DNA from: Symbiodinium kawagutii
Lineage: Eukaryota > Sar > Dinophyceae > Suessiales > Symbiodiniaceae
NCBI GenBank assembly: GCA_009767595.1
Contig: VSDK01015227.1
Coordinates: 9,545 to 73,544 of the forward strand
DNA length: 64,000 bases
Direction of reading: 5' to 3'
Part shown: in pieces, positions 12,701 to 51,736 of the stretch
How positions within the stretch are numbered: the stretch's first letter is position 1
Layout: every line of letters starts with the position of its first letter
Notes under the pieces: generated by a model
Seen by the model: only the letters and a program-made list of their open reading frames with translations
The model's database searches: none
Told to the model about the DNA's origin: nothing
Position numbers and translations under genes: made by a program

Positions 12701-13912
12701 AAATCGGGAGACAAGAAGATCAAGGAAGAGCACTTTTCCTTTTAGATATTTATAACCCCATCATTTGCTGCTGGTTGAGCAAAAAAAGCAAAACAAACCA
12801 GCATACATTTTGCAAACGGTCATCCAGGCAGTCCCGAGTTCCGCACGGAACAAAAATCAGCCAACAATCTCCTTCGAGAACATAGATTGAGAGCGCATAG
12901 AAGATTGATTTGGTGACTCGGTTTAACAAAGCAATTTTCAAAATCATAAACAACAAATTTAATTGATTAATACCCTTGAATACACTGCTTCTTATCATTG
13001 ACTGAATGGATTTCAGCTGAGGATCACATACCAGTTCACGCATGGCCACTTCACTCACATAGCCATGAACACCTTGGTCGCCCTCTTCACTGGAATTCCA
13101 CTAGAAGGACGCACGATGGCGTGGCACATGCAGAAGTGCAGAACCAGCAATACTTATTGTATGCAAGCGCAGAAGTACTTCTATCACACAGAAGTACTTC
13201 TTGTGTTGTCCGTTGTGTGCATTGAAGTACTCCGCGAGAGGATTCCATGGCCCACGGCGAGTAATTATCGTTTTCGAAACCAGCGTCATTTGTGGTGGCC
13301 TGTGGCACATGGCGTGGAGGCGCGGGGACAAGACGTGGTATAGTCTAGAAGAGATCTTAGCAACGTGGCAAAGGCAGTAGTTAAAGTTTATCATTGGATG
13401 GTCTATCTGCTCCAGTTTTTCCTTTGGTCTCCTCACAGACTTCAATTGATATTTGCCCATGTCCCAATCGACCCTTTATCGAAGTTCTCCGATCTTCTGT
13501 ACTTTGAAAAATAGCAGGGCAAGCTTCAAAGCTGCCCTTGCCAGACTTTCGATCCATTGTAAAGAGAATCGAAAGAAAGCGGTCTCCCCTCTCTCTCTCT
13601 CTCTGTCTCTAGAGCAGTGCTTTCTCTCTTTCTCTCTCTTTGCTGTTCGTTCCTTTTTTGATCCTTTTTAGGGTAGAATTCAAAATCTTCTCATCGACCG
13701 ATCCTTTGACTTTTACCTTGCCTTTGTGTGGGTATTCGTCCTCCAGGTTCAAACACTCCTCCTACTGACTTAGTGCCTCCAAACATTTCATCATTCCTTT
13801 CTCATGGATAATTGATGTTTGTTTCGAGCACATAGATGACAGAGATATTCTTTGTCAAGCACATGTTGGTTTGATTCGATTTGATAGATGTGCATTTCGG
13901 TGGCATTTGCAG

Positions 13913-13965
13913 ACTGTCAGTGCAGCTTGACTTTGATGTCAGGCCACATGACTCAGCTCTTGTTG
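13913..13965 (+). CDS. Candidate short exon
   Basis: Follows TTTGCAG and ends at a strong GTATGT donor. One frame reads LSVQLDFDVRPHDSALV with no stop. Composition and flanking splice signals suggest an exon. It cannot be joined to neighbours with certainty. Confidence 0.35.
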
Positions 13966-14914
13966 GTATGTCTGCTGGGTGCTATGCCCTGATGGTAGCT
14001 CGGCCAGGGACGAAGGTGACAGCAGAAGTGAACTAAAGCACTAAGCCAATGAACTCTGTTTGAGCAACAAACTGCTGGCGTTATCAAACAGAGTTTCATT
14101 CTCGAGCAGGATGTGAAAGGAGAGAGTCCTTCGAATCGAGATGTTGAAAGGGAAAGGTCAAAGAACGAGTCTTGGGCCACTGGATACAAAGCTAGGCTTC
14201 TGGGTGACCAAGGCGATGCAGGGAAGAAAGGCTAAATGAAATTCCAACAGCTTGAGCAGAATTAAAGGATTTGTTCGCTTTTTTAGGGCTTTCTGTGGAG
14301 AAATGGTTCTTCAAGAGATCAAGGATAATTTCATTGGAATCTTTAAAGAACCGGAACTTTTGCGTACAAGCTTCAAAAACACTTCACTTGAAATCGCGGA
14401 ACTTCACGGCTGAAACTCTCTGGAACTATGGGTCGCAGCCTTGCTTGCGGTTGTAGCTGTTAGGACCAGCGCTGTGTTTGAGCTGCAGAGGCACTGAAAA
14501 CCCATCCTATGTCCTTGGAAGCTCCATGGGGAACGTTTCCAAATTTCGAATGAACTGCCTACTGAAGTGCCTACTGCTCTGCCTTTCGAAAAGCTGAATT
14601 GCTTCTGCTGCTTTCCTTTTTCAACGGCCCGAAAGGTCTTTTCCAAAGTTGCAAACTGCTTTCTTTTGAAATTTGGAGAACTTTGACTGGGTCCTGGCCA
14701 CAGCAAACCTTTACAGGAACTGCCTTTCCCTAGCTGTTCTTTTCAATCATTTTCAGTATTGCTGCTTTTTGTGATTGTCTTGTGGGGATGCACACTTCGA
14801 GCAGAGCAATCTTTTTTCCCTGCGAGAACCATGCAAATTGTTGCTCTCTAAAGCTGTTTATGATTTTAAGCCTTGGATATTTATGTAGCACTTCACTCCT
14901 GGTGACATCAGGCA

Positions 14915-15118
14915 ATGCATATGGCTGACTTGATCATGAACTGGCGTCAGAACAGGCACCGGCTGAAGAATTCGTTGAGTAAAAAACTTGGAAACGTCGG
15001 TGACGATCCAAACATCGCAGTATCCACAGATTCTCCGAATCCAGTTCCCGAAGGTGTCATTTGGCGTGTGTTTTGCTTAAGCAGGAACCGATGCACGAGG
15101 AGCAGTAAATTCGGTTGA
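14915..15118 (+). CDS. Candidate exon or ORF of unknown function
   Basis: A 67-codon frame with mixed composition (MADLIMNWRQNRHRLKNSLS, then VGDDPNIAVSTDSPNPVPEG). A GTGACG donor lies inside at about 15001, so only the first part may be exonic. The DDPN segment resembles nothing I can name with confidence. Confidence 0.25.
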   Translation: MHMADLIMNWRQNRHRLKNSLSKKLGNVGDDPNIAVSTDSPNPVPEGVIWRVFCLSRNRCTRSSKFG

Positions 15119-16215
15119 TTTTCAAGCTTCATTGCCACAACATGGTCAATTACCAATTTGCGCCTAATTACCTATCTAAAGATTTCTAATTAGTCTATCA
15201 ATTTGGCCTTTTGCTGCTCACACTACCGAGGATGCATCTTTATGAGTCACCAATTTTCCACTGTTTGCACCGACAAGACGTACTGTGTCATCCGATTTTT
15301 TTGCAACAGATGTTTACAACCAAGGCTCCATCACAAGGATATACCAATTTACTAGCCTTCTGTTTTGCAGTTGATAGTACCACCAGCATCACAAGAGGTC
15401 ACCGATGTGCCATGTCACTATTTGACATGGTGTCCCTGGCATAGATAAGGTGCATAAAACATGATTACGTAGTTATAAGCTTCTTAGATTGATAGAGTGG
15501 AAGATGCAGAGCAATATGAATGAGATCGACAGACTGATCGATAGAGATATTGCCATTGGAAAACAGCAAAGCATAGGACAGGTTAACCACATAATGAACC
15601 GATGAATATATACATATAAATCGGCCAGATGGACCAGTAGTGCAGAACATTGATTAGACATCACAGATAGACTGGACAGATATAGATTGGGAAGACAGTT
15701 TGGAAGAATGGGAAGACTAGATCAAGAGAAATACAGTGAGAGATATATAGTTGAGATAGATATAGTGGAGAGAACGACATCCATAACAAAGATAGGCAGC
15801 AGAGATGGAAAGGACAGTTTGAATAGATTGCCGGGATCAAGAAGAACAAGATGCAAAGATAAGATAGAGGAGTAGTCAACAAACCTACCGTATCATAGGC
15901 AAACTAGACAGACTGTGCGAATAGTCTGGGAAGATTCGATCAAGACTGTGCAAATAAAAGCTATTATTGGAAAGACCGTTCGAACAAAGAGAAGCAATAT
16001 ATGAAGGAGTAGTCGAGAACTGAATATGTCAGGACGGTCATCACAAGTGATTACGATTTCAGCAACGTGGTGGGTTTCAACACCCACAGAGGAATCAGAG
16101 CACCACTCACACCACCTTTTTATGGATGACACGCGCATTTCTTGTGCTCACAAGTCATCGTTGAATTTCTTCTTTCGCCCGAGCGCGCTTGGGACATTGG
16201 TTTTCCTCTATGCAG

Positions 16216-18018
16216 GTACCGCTTCCCGCGCCTCTTCGTCCTTCTCTTCCTGCAACTTGGCTCTGCAAAGTTGGAAAAACATCTTGGGGTGCAGACGCGT
16301 AGACAAATAAATGCACACAAAGGCAGTCATGAAACAGATAAAGAGACTATCTATCTCATCTATCTTGTAACATTGCTACGTGATGATGCAAAAGAGTTGT
16401 GCCTCTCCTGGGAGACTCGCACAACCAAGTCTCGTGCTGGATGTGGGGGCTGGAGCAATGGCAAAGCCGGATGATGTCACCGGTCATGCTGCGCATTTCG
16501 GTGGCTACCTTTCAGGCCGGGAATTTGGAATTGCAATTCTCAAGCCATGCTAGCCATGATCCCTCTTCTTCCTAGGCTAATGTTCAAAGCGCATCAAAAT
16601 CTGTGCCAATCCTGCAGTATTTTGACACATTGAGCTTGAACAGTGAAATCGCTCATGGATGGCCAGGGCTTATCTTCGGCCTTTGCTTTGTCCGCAATGT
16701 CAAGGTCACGAATTGTGAGAGAGTTCTGCAGGCAGGAAAATTTTGGGACTTCTGTTCTACGAGCTTCAAGGGGAGGTCTGAAGTTTATAGTGTAGTGAAA
16801 GCTTCTAAGCATTCCTTTTTCTACTTTGCAGCGCATAGGATCCCCTTCTGTCTCCCATTTAGTTTAGTCATTCAATAGTATCAGAGGGTTTTGCTTTCTT
16901 CCTTTGTAGGATGGCTTTACAAGGCTGTGATTCTGTGCACAACGCAGAGGTATATGCTGCATTTTTGTTTTGATTCTCATCTCGAACTTGACCTTACAAA
17001 AACCTCATACACTTGACTCAAACACTTTATCAATCCTTGAAATATTTGTTAAGGCTGCAGGATGGGACCTGCTTCACAGCCTTTGGAGTTCTCACCCGTT
17101 CAGGTAGTTGCGCTTATCATTGGCGCTGGGTGCCTGGCCTTTTGCATTATCTGGACAGCCTGGGATGTTGTGGTCAGATGTGGTCCACCTTGATGGTAAG
17201 ACAAGGAAACAGATTCAAGACTTTCTTTCTCTCGGCATACTGTGGTTTCTGATTGCATTCGTTAGGCATTTAGATTCCTTTGTGCAGATAATTTACAGTA
17301 AAAGGTCTCACCAGTATGAGGGATTTGAAATTTTGATGCTCTTCAGCGCTTTTGATGCTGTGTGTTTTCGAATCGATTACAGCACAGTCTTCCTCCTCAT
17401 TTGGCGCAGATCTCAGTCTTTGATCGAAGCGTCCAGTGCAGGATTGCCCTTTGGGCTCCGAGATCAATGTGGGATGGTGGAGTGCCCTGGTGTTGGGCTC
17501 GGCAGGTGCACGGAATGTCCTCAGCTTCCAACTTCAACTGAACTGTTCTCCGTTGATTTCAAGAACTGTCTCCTGTTTTCGGGTCCTCTTGTGTTTTTCC
17601 ATGCCATCCTTGATGCTTGTGATTGCTTGTGCTGTTTGCAATCTTGGACAGGCTTTCTCGTATCCCTATTTCGGTGATCGTGAATGGCATTGTCTTCGCT
17701 GCGCGGATGATGCATGCATTGCAGACTTTGAAGCGGAGCTCGCTGTGAGTTTGACCGAAGCCCCTTGGTGAAGCTGTGCCCCCGTTCTGTGACCCAAAAA
17801 GGAGGAGAACTTGCCATTTTAAAACCCATCCATTTGCACAAGTGTCGATTTGCACTTTGGAATTCCAGAGATTCCAGAAATTCCAGAGGTACTTGGTGAA
17901 GTCCAAAACCAGTTCTGCAAAGAACTTGAGCCATTTCGTTCCCGACCACTGCCAATACAAAAATGTGTTCCCGCTACTTTCTTTAGAGTCACTTCAAGTG
18001 CTGTTGAGTTCCTGCAAG
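16216..18018 (+). CDS. Putative multi-exon membrane protein
   Basis: Several splice-bounded hydrophobic pieces lie close together on the + strand. 16216-16298 (YRFPRLFVLLFLQLGSAKL) follows TGCAG. 17061 to about 17180 has VVALIIGAGCLAFCIIW, a clear membrane segment, followed by TAWDVVVRCG. 17652-17744 (LSRIPISVIVNGIVFAARMM) ends at GTGAGT. 17987-18018 (SLQVLLSSCK) ends at GTGAGC. They suggest a membrane protein, perhaps the C-terminal part of the gene that starts near 5.5 kb. The phases could not be fully reconciled, and the in-frame TGA at about 17191 means the 17061 exon must end before it. Confidence 0.4.
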
Positions 18019-21000
18019 GTGAGCTACATAGCATGACTCTTGGCATGGATCAGTGGGTCAGATGTGGGTATCTCGAAGGCCGAAACGAAACAGACAGAGA
18101 ACTCAGATGCAATCTGATATGCTTTCATCATCTTTCATCCATTTTAGATCATTTTAATCTATTCATCAAAGACTTCAGTTCTCGGATGGCATGCTGTGCA
18201 TGGAGCCGGTGCAGCTCTGCGTCAGTGCGTTTCACTCATTTCGCATATTTCATCATGCGCTGAGGTGACACCGGTAGCTTGTGGTGGAATTGATGGCAAC
18301 GGCTCACTGTAAAACAGTGGAGCTGCGCCGGCGCGACAAAAGCGTGACCGGTAGTGCAACGACTCTGCTTAGATTCTCAGAGAGCTGAGAGCTGAAAAAG
18401 CCATCGGACGAGTTCCAATGAAAGCGGTTCTGACAGTAGTTCTGACAGCAGAAGTCTGAGTCATCGACTTACTTTGTCAGGCGCCAACGAACTGTGTACC
18501 AAGGTCAAAGTTCTTTGTCGAGTGGTGAATGTGGTCTCACCTTCTTCTATGCGAAGGCAATCTCAAGCTTGGGAAAGAAATGTACGAGCATAGACATGGA
18601 GAAAGATAGACAGTCATAGACAGTCATAGACAGTCATAGACAGTCATAGACAGTCATAGACAGTCATAGACATAGAATTCCAGTGATACAAATGATACAT
18701 TTCTTCGTAGACCGAGACAGCCTGTCATTTGGGCGAGGCCTCAAATATGAAAGTGACCTTGACGGTGCCCGGCGTGACTCAGCTGCCCTCTGAAATCTTC
18801 GCGGCTGATCTCAATCTGAGGGATTCCAAATGACCTTCATATCTAAGAGGAAATGATTCTGAGACGAAATCCACCATAGGAATATCCATTTTGAAATCAA
18901 CGGAATATGTAAATATACAAATATAGATTATTTCAGATCGCAGCCTCTTTATACTTGGGTTTCTGTGGGGAGGGTCTGTATGAGACAAAGCCAGGAAAAA
19001 CCAGGACAAAGCTACGTCAGAGGTGACGTTGAGGTGATGTTAGAGGTGACGTTGGAGGCCATGTTGAATTTCATGTTGAAATCCCATTGTTAATTTGGTG
19101 GTTTCAGTGGAGTGGTCAAAAGCACCAAATAAAAATGTTAGAGGTGCTGTCAGAGGCGACATTTGGCGCCGCGTTTGACTTCATGCTGTAATCATATTTG
19201 TGGTTGGTGGTTTAGGCGCGAGATTTTCAAGGGAGCAGGGCCATTTTAGAGGTGATGTTTAGGTAAAATCTTTGGGGAACCAACCAACAACTGCGCAATA
19301 GACTTTGAACGCGACTCTTTTGGCTCGTGATTGAGTTAGCCCCCTTTTGAGGTATCGGTCGATTTATCGAAGGCTTAGATCAGCACGTCGCAACAAAATA
19401 TTTGCACGCGTGCTGGACATTTATTGACTTGCTACTTGGGGCAGCGGGGCCACGGGAAGGCCAGGACTGATTTGGCACATCAACTCCGACATGACTTCGG
19501 ACACTAAAATGCATGTTTTTTGGGGCTCGGGAACGGTGCGGAACGGTGCCGCTGTAAGTTTGGAACGGTGCGGAACGGTTCGGAACGGTTCCGCCCAATA
19601 ATTTTCCACGTTTTTTGTTGTTTTTTCTTATTCGCGCAGTTTTTGGATCTGACTGTTATTTGTCTTGCTTTCTTCCGGAGCTTGCGTTTGCCGGCAATTT
19701 CTTTCCTGATTCGCCTACATGTTTCCAAACTATCATTCAATGTCGGGGCCAAAACTGAACAGACGAAAAACGAAGGATTTTGAGAACCACAAACCTCGCA
19801 TAAGTTAATGACGGCTGCGGTCAACGACCCTATTTCCAGTTCCAAGGATTGTGCGGAAAAAACGTTCCCAAAGCAAGGGTAAAGTGGTGCGCCCATGTGA
19901 TTTTTGTGCTGGCCAGTTCTGATGTTTAGCGTGCCGGAATTGAAATATGGAGGGGGAAAAAAGGGCTGCTGTGTACATGGGGTTGTTGCAACCTGGATTT
20001 CGGCAGTGGCCCATGATTCAGACATGGTCTAAAACGTGGCCTCAGACATGACTTTGACATGGGTTCTAACATCCATTTGTGTCCCAAAAATGGCTCTCGG
20101 ATGTGTGAAATTCTCACCACAGACAAAGAGGCTGTGATCCGAAAAAAGATATAGACATGATCATGTTATTTTCTATTTCATTTTCTTGAACTCTGAGGTG
20201 AAAGGCTCTAGTCACCTTTTCTACTTCTCTGCATCGTGGACCGCTGAGAGACTGAAACTGAATGACATGCACAACCCTCACTACCCATTCTTAAGCAACA
20301 TCAAAAATCATCGACGCTAACCAGTGTCAACCATCACCCGCTGACTAATCATTTTAGTTCAGCTTGTCGAACATACATGAGCATCAGCTTGTAACCGATT
20401 AAGACTTAAGCCTCCAGAATCACCAAGGAGTCACCTGCAACTGACAGGTCGACCACCTGTCGACCAAGGTTCTGCAACGGGGTCAGCCTTCCCTCTGCAA
20501 AATGTGGTCCAGATGTTTGTGGCCAAGGCCCCTTGACACGGCAGGAAGGTCTTTTATCAGACGTTCTCATTTTTTGACACATTTGGGACATTTTGGGACC
20601 TTTTCGATCAGCAAGTCCTCAGCAAGTTTTGATATTTAGCAAGTTTAGATATTAGACTTTAATTAGATTGTTGATAAACTTAGACTTTAATATCTTATTA
20701 GACAAATTTGCTATTCGATTTTTCAAGTTGGCCAACGGAGTTGCGGTGGTGCACTCCAAGCACCACATGCCGCGCATCTCAGGCTCAGAGCTGATCCAGG
20801 GAGTTCTGGGTATGCAGTGCGCAACAGAAGTCCAGAGCTCACCACACACAGACACGGAAGAGAAAACAAAAAAATGTAAATATAAATAGATTTGAAATAT
20901 GTATATATATATAAATATATGTGTTATTAATATATTACTTAAAAACATAGTATATCTTTGTTAACACATAAGATAAGATAGTAAAGAAGAGAGTTTAACA

Positions 21001-22074
21001 CATCTGTCATATGAGTTTGACATGAAAGCATGATGCAACACATGTTTCATATTGCTCTGTGTGTTGAGTCAAGTGTGTCAAGTGCTATCCACTTTGCAAG
21101 GTTTGTGACCCAACAGAATGCTGTCGCCAACTGTTTCTCGGACTGGGATATGATCGTCTTCAAAGCAGCATTTGCAAAGCCAGCAGGAAGTACACGTGAC
21201 CAGATTTATCTGCAACAGAAGTGCAGCAAGGTTATTTCACGAAGATTTGAGCTCTTGCCTAGCCGTGTTATGTCTAAGCCATGTCTCAGTTGATTTCAAA
21301 CACGATATCCGTTGTGAAATCAGGCCCGGACTTGTTGACTACCCGAAGGTTCAGCTGAAAACTCAGAAAGGGGAGATCTGAATGTCCTGACACCAGGGAA
21401 GAGCAAAGCTTCGCTACAAAAGATTGAAGAAAATGTTGACTGTCCACATCTATTCACGTTTATTCTATTTTTACATGGACTATTTCAAATTACTTGTGTC
21501 AATTCTCGCTCTTAGCTCGTTCGTTCTTTGTTGATCCTTGTAGAGTTTTCTTTGCTGCTTGATCCCCCCCCGCTTTTTTGACTTCTTGCAATTCCTGTAT
21601 AAAAGCAAGGAGAAGCATAACGACAATGAATTTTGAATCCCTGCAAGAAAATCCTAACAAAGGCTTGCAACACAAACAGAAGGAAAATAATCTTCCAGAC
21701 ATGACAAAAACATGTCCCCGTTTGATGTTTCGCTTGACAGTGCTAAGACACTGAATCCAAACAAATCTTCAAATGTGGCAAAGATTGTGTCCCTTATGCT
21801 GAAATGTAATGAAATATGTCAAAGTCACGGTTTGCAGTGAAGTCGTCGTGAGTCTGCGGTAGAACAGCCTTGGCATTTTTAAGGTCCTGCCATGGTGCTG
21901 AGCGTTTGTGGAGAAAGTGTCACTTGGATGTAGAGCTGTAGAGCTATGAAGAAGTGCCCGCAGTTGTGCCCAGATTTGTATCATTTTGTATTGAACAGAG
22001 CCTTCGGATTTGACTGACTTGAGAAGAGAGCCTTCTCTGTAAAGGGTGAGGCGAGGGTACCAACCAAGGCCCAG
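18019..22074. other. Spacer with one weak candidate exon
   Basis: Mostly AT-rich or repeat-like sequence. A possible exon at about 20724-20809 (LANGVAVVHSKHHMPRISGS) ends at GTATGC but has no identified partner. A degenerate decamer GGAACGGTGC lies at about 19525-19590. Nothing else is recognised. Confidence 0.4.
18607..18672. repeat. 10-bp tandem repeat GACAGTCATA
   Basis: Six perfect decamer copies plus partial ends. Confidence 0.95.
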
Positions 22075-47175
<25,101 letters not shown>

Positions 47176-47620
47176 CATCTGCATTCTGACCTGTTCAAAG
47201 TCGTACATTTGGTGAGGTTACGCATCCACTTGCATCCTTCCTCTCTCTTCTTGCATTGTTTGTATACATGCATGTGTTCTGGCTTTTGTTTACCAGGAGT
47301 TTTCAGTTTGTTTTCATCAAACGTTTTGCCTCGTTTTCATTTGTTTCATTGTTGAGGTGGGTGGACTTGCTTGTCACTTCAAACGAAGCATATCAGGCCT
47401 ATCTTTGTGCAGAACTGAACATGGAAGAAGATAAAGATGGTCAAAATTTGAAAGGAAATCCAACAGCAGGGTCCATGTAAAGAGAGAGGCAAAGGTTGAA
47501 AGAAGGATGAGAAATTTCATGAGCTGAACCTGAGCCATTAGAACCTGATCCGAGTCTGTGATGAAACTGCCCTCAGCCAAGTCTCAGCCATGTCTTAAGC
47601 TACGATCTCTGATGTTGCCA

Positions 47621-47681
47621 GTCCTGCCTTTCGGAGCCGAACTACAACGAGGGCTTTGGACAGATCACCGTTGCGTCCGTG
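47621..47681 (+). CDS. Candidate exon of unknown function
   Basis: After TGCCAG the frame reads SCLSEPNYNEGFGQITVASV, ending at GTGTCC. Composition is protein-like. Possibly downstream of the TSR array in the same gene. Confidence 0.35.
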
Positions 47682-47814
47682 GTGTCCTCACTTCTGAGCA
47701 CGAAAGGAACACATCAACGAAACGATTTCTGAAAACGATTCATCGTGATTTCTTTCATCGTGATTTCTGAAAACCTTGGGAAAGAAGGTGTCTATCACGA
47801 TTCCGTAAGTACGA

Positions 47815-48125
47815 AAAGCAGTGCACTAACAGTGAAACGCTCAGCTCATACAGCTCTCGTCTTCGAGGGTTCGGAAGTCTCCTTCAAGTTCCGATTGGTG
47901 GATCCCATCACGAACCAACCAGTGACTTGGCACTTTTGAGCACTTTCAAATTTGAATTTGGCACTCCCAAATTGAAGACTTTCAAGATCCCAAATTGAAG
48001 TCCTTTTCTCAAGCATCAAACTGTTCTCCTATGTTGACGCGTTGCAAGGTGGCCATGCCAAAATTGATGATGAAGGTTTTTGGTGCCTTGGAAGCCACTG
48101 GAGTCAATCCAAAGCTGCATGACTT
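47815..48125 (+). CDS. Two exons of the ectodomain, copy 2
   Basis: Exon ending 47921 reads LVFEGSEVSFKFRLVD then PITNQP, with donor GTGACT. Exon 48049-48125 (after TGCAAG) reads VAMPKLMMKVFGALEATG, ending TT before GTAAAA. The intron sits exactly 13 residues after the conserved Phe of the FxxRLxD block, as in copy 1 at 6762-7818. It could start a new gene or be part of the TSR gene; whether it is connected to the membrane-protein gene 400 bases downstream is unknown. Confidence 0.55.
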
Positions 48126-48522
48126 GTAAAACTACAAACTGGGGGTAAGGCTACTAATGGCTAGGAGGTATTCTTTACTGACATTCTGAAAGCATTTCGG
48201 CATATTTTTGCCTTACCATGATTGGATTTGCAATGCGACGATCATTCTGTCAAGCCTCGCTTGTTTGTGATTTCCGTATCGCAACGATTTGGCTCTAAGG
48301 CGTAAGAAAAGTGATCAAATACGAATTTCTAGCTGAATTTGACTAGACGACAATTTACAGCCTTTCGTAGAAAAATGCTTAGGTTTTGACATCACGCTTG
48401 GCATTGTGCATGCAGGAGCTTAACAAGCCAAACATGTGAACCATCCTACCATAACGACTCCTTGTACGACAGTTGTGAATACACTGCTGAAGCCATCTCC
48501 TAAAGTGGAGCGAAACGGTGCC

Positions 48523-51500
48523 ATGCAGTGTTCACAAAGCTGTTGCCATGCCCAAGAACCAGAAGAATTGGGAAATATCGAGCGGCAGCCGGATCCTTTA
48601 GAAGATGAGGAAATCAATGCCACGATCAGTGGCTTGACCTGTGCCAGGTGCGTCATTGCTGTCGAAGTCGAAGTCAGTTGCCGTGTTCTTTTTTTGCGTC
48701 CGTGAAAAACCTCCGACAGAAAAGGAATGATAAGGACCCAGACACTTGTTGAACCAATCTGCAAAGTGACCAGTGCGAAAGACCAAACTCTTGGAATAGA
48801 ATTTAAAAGATCAAGTTGACAATGTTTTTCCAAGTAAGTTGTAGGATTTTCTAACTTTGAAGGGCTATGGCTGATGCAGCAGAGCGGTACATTGAACGTC
48901 GAGAATGGCTACAAGAGCAGGAGAGACTTGCCCAAGAGATACTGGAGTCGACCGAGAATGAATTGAATGAAGCTCCGCGAGCCAGAAGGAACAAAAGTAT
49001 GCGAGCCATACAGCGTGAATTTGTCGAAAGTCTGAAAGTTGATAAAGCCATTGCAAAAGGAATTTCGTTGCGAAAATCTCTTTGGGCTCGACCCTGGACA
49101 GCCCCAAAGATTGATCGAAAAGCCAAGCGCCTTTGGCAATCAGCAAAGAAGGTGGATTTTTTCGACACTTTCATCTCGCATGTATGGAGTACAAGTTCAC
49201 CTTGGAGCTGTAAATTCATATCTTTGCTTCTGCAATCTTGTTGGATCTTTATGTTGACCGCATGGGTCATTGTGGCCTGTGGGGTTTTCGTCCTTTGCTT
49301 CTACGATTTTTTACCTTTGGGCTGGCGATATGATGCAGAAGCCTTGGGTGAAGTGGTTGAGTGCCATCTGGGGCTTTGGATAGTCGGATTCAGTATGCCA
49401 GCATGCTTGTTACTTGGAGAGCTGTGGATCGATAAGACAAGAAAGACATAGTAAGATCACACAATAAGAAATATAAGAATTAGGATACTTGAAACTTGAA
49501 ACGCCTATTTTGAACTTGGTTCCTGTGTATTGAACTGCATTCAACTTTGTGCGAACAATCCCGAACAATCCCGATTTGTTCTCAAGATTTGGAATCAACA
49601 GGTAGATGTGTTGACTTTAACTCAAGTAGAAAATCCCAAGCGGCAGACCACCCTGGACCCCTGATCGCAAGAAACCCGACACTCAGCAATCAAATTGGCT
49701 GTGTGTAGCCAGTGTTTTTGCATCTTTTCCAATGGAAGTTGTTATGGTTGATCATGTGCATTTTTGTCGGCTTTGGCGGAACGGGTTGCGCATATTTTAT
49801 GGGGGCTGCAGGATCAGAATTCACCACTTGTGTTTGCTGCAAGGGTTTCTAAGAAGATTATCTTTGTGGTGTGTATCACTATCACCCTCCATCACTTGCC
49901 ATCACGTTCCATCACCTTTCCATCACCTCAGATCTCCTTCCATCACCTTAGATCCCCTTCCATCACCTTCCATGTTTCCCAGGTTGGGTTTGCTATTGGC
50001 TCCCTTTCTACCAGAAGTGAGTCACTTCGCTGGAAGTTGCTTCTTTGATGCTGTGAGTATCCACCACGCAGATCCTATGATGAGGCAGCGCGGTCTCAAT
50101 GGCCTGGGAGGTTTCATGAGTATCTCCAAGGAGCTACGTGCTTTGTGGACGACAGACTTTGCCTCGCGACTGTGGTGTATCTTTGAAGTTGCTTCCTTCA
50201 GGAAAATCAATCCTGAAGCTCAAATTGTGATAGCTCCCATCAGCATCGAGGTTTTTGTTTTTGCATTGATGGCTGCAGCAACGATGTCTTCAATTTTTTT
50301 CATGCTTACGCTGGCAGCGAGACAAACAGTGCTTTTTGGAGCGCTGATGTCGAGTATTGCACTGCTTCCTTGTGGCTATGGTGTGCACTGGCTCCGAAGA
50401 GACATGCAATCCAAGAGGGACATGCTCACATCCCTGGAGAGCTTTGATCTGATACAAGCAGTCTGGGCTGAAGAGAAGAAACTGAAGAAAGTTGTGTATA
50501 TCTCTATATGTATATATATACATATAAATACATACACATACATGTGCAAATATATATATATATATAAATAAATAAATAAATAATAAATAAAAAGATGAAT
50601 AAATAAATAAATGAATAATATACACATCTATATTATTGCACATTTGTTCCGAAACAGCGAGTTGCAGAGAGGAAATCAAGTTGGCTTTCAGAGAATTGGT
50701 GATGACTCAGCCATCCTGCGTCCCCATCTATATATTCCAGCAGGATCTTCATCATGAAAGGTAGTCTTAACTCCGGATCTCAAGGGAAGTCTTAACTCCT
50801 AAGTTCTCAGTAGTGCTAGCTGGGGCAACAGGAAGACTGCTAGCGTTCATGCAGGGGACTTGTCCATTCTAATTCTTTTAGCTTGGGAAAGCACGTTCAA
50901 ATCCAGGCATGTTGGCCCGTTTTGAGATACAAAACGTATCAATCTCTTTTGTTCTCTTTTGATCCTGCAGCCTGCATGCACCCGCAGTCCAATGCTTCAC
51001 AGCTATGAAGCTGGCCTTGCCTCACAAATGCACCAAAAATATGAAGCACATTTCAAAAATATGAATCGCCTTTTTCAAAAGAACAAATCCATTCTGTTCA
51101 AGAAACGTCTTGTCCCGGCATCATTTCGCCCCTCCAGTTTCCCCAATTTGCGTGCTACTTTTGGATCTTGTCAACGCAACGTGTTGTTTCCTTTCGTCTT
51201 CACATTTGTCTCCTCATGCAGGATTTTGTGACTGCATCATTATGTCTCTCAATTTGCCTTTCCGTCGTGTGACTTTAGTGGGTGGATCTTCTAGCTAGAG
51301 CAATGCAGATGACAAAAGCTGAGAGATGCTGTCACTATCCACTGATTTATAGATGTGTTGCAACATGTGTATGTATGTCTATATGTGCATGCTATATTCC
51401 ATCCATGGTCTTGTTTTTTGAAGTCGCAACTGAAGACTGATTCTCTGCAAACGGTTCATTTACCATTTGCAAGCATGTAATGATGTAATGACTGCAATGT

Positions 51501-51689
51501 CGATGTCGCAAAGGTTGAACCATGTCATGCCATGTCCTTTGAAAAGTCTGGACTTCAAAGTACCAATCCTGCTGACCTGCGCAGGTCCAGCAGATGACAT
51601 GCTGTTTGCACATGTTTCCATGTATCACACATATCACACATTTTTTTGCGCTTATGTAGTTATGTATGCACACACATATATATATATAC

Positions 51690-51736
<47 letters not shown>

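Larger units (their letters stand above)
7819..13912. other. Gene-poor stretch with scattered candidate exons
   Basis: No confident exon chain. Possible coding pieces are 10988-11143 (frame starting DCEDCGVGLTGLIWKDF) and 8611-8760 (MADPDDERKCGTLSFKLLN). Neither has a partner exon that I could join. The remainder is AT-rich spacer and simple repeats. Confidence 0.4.
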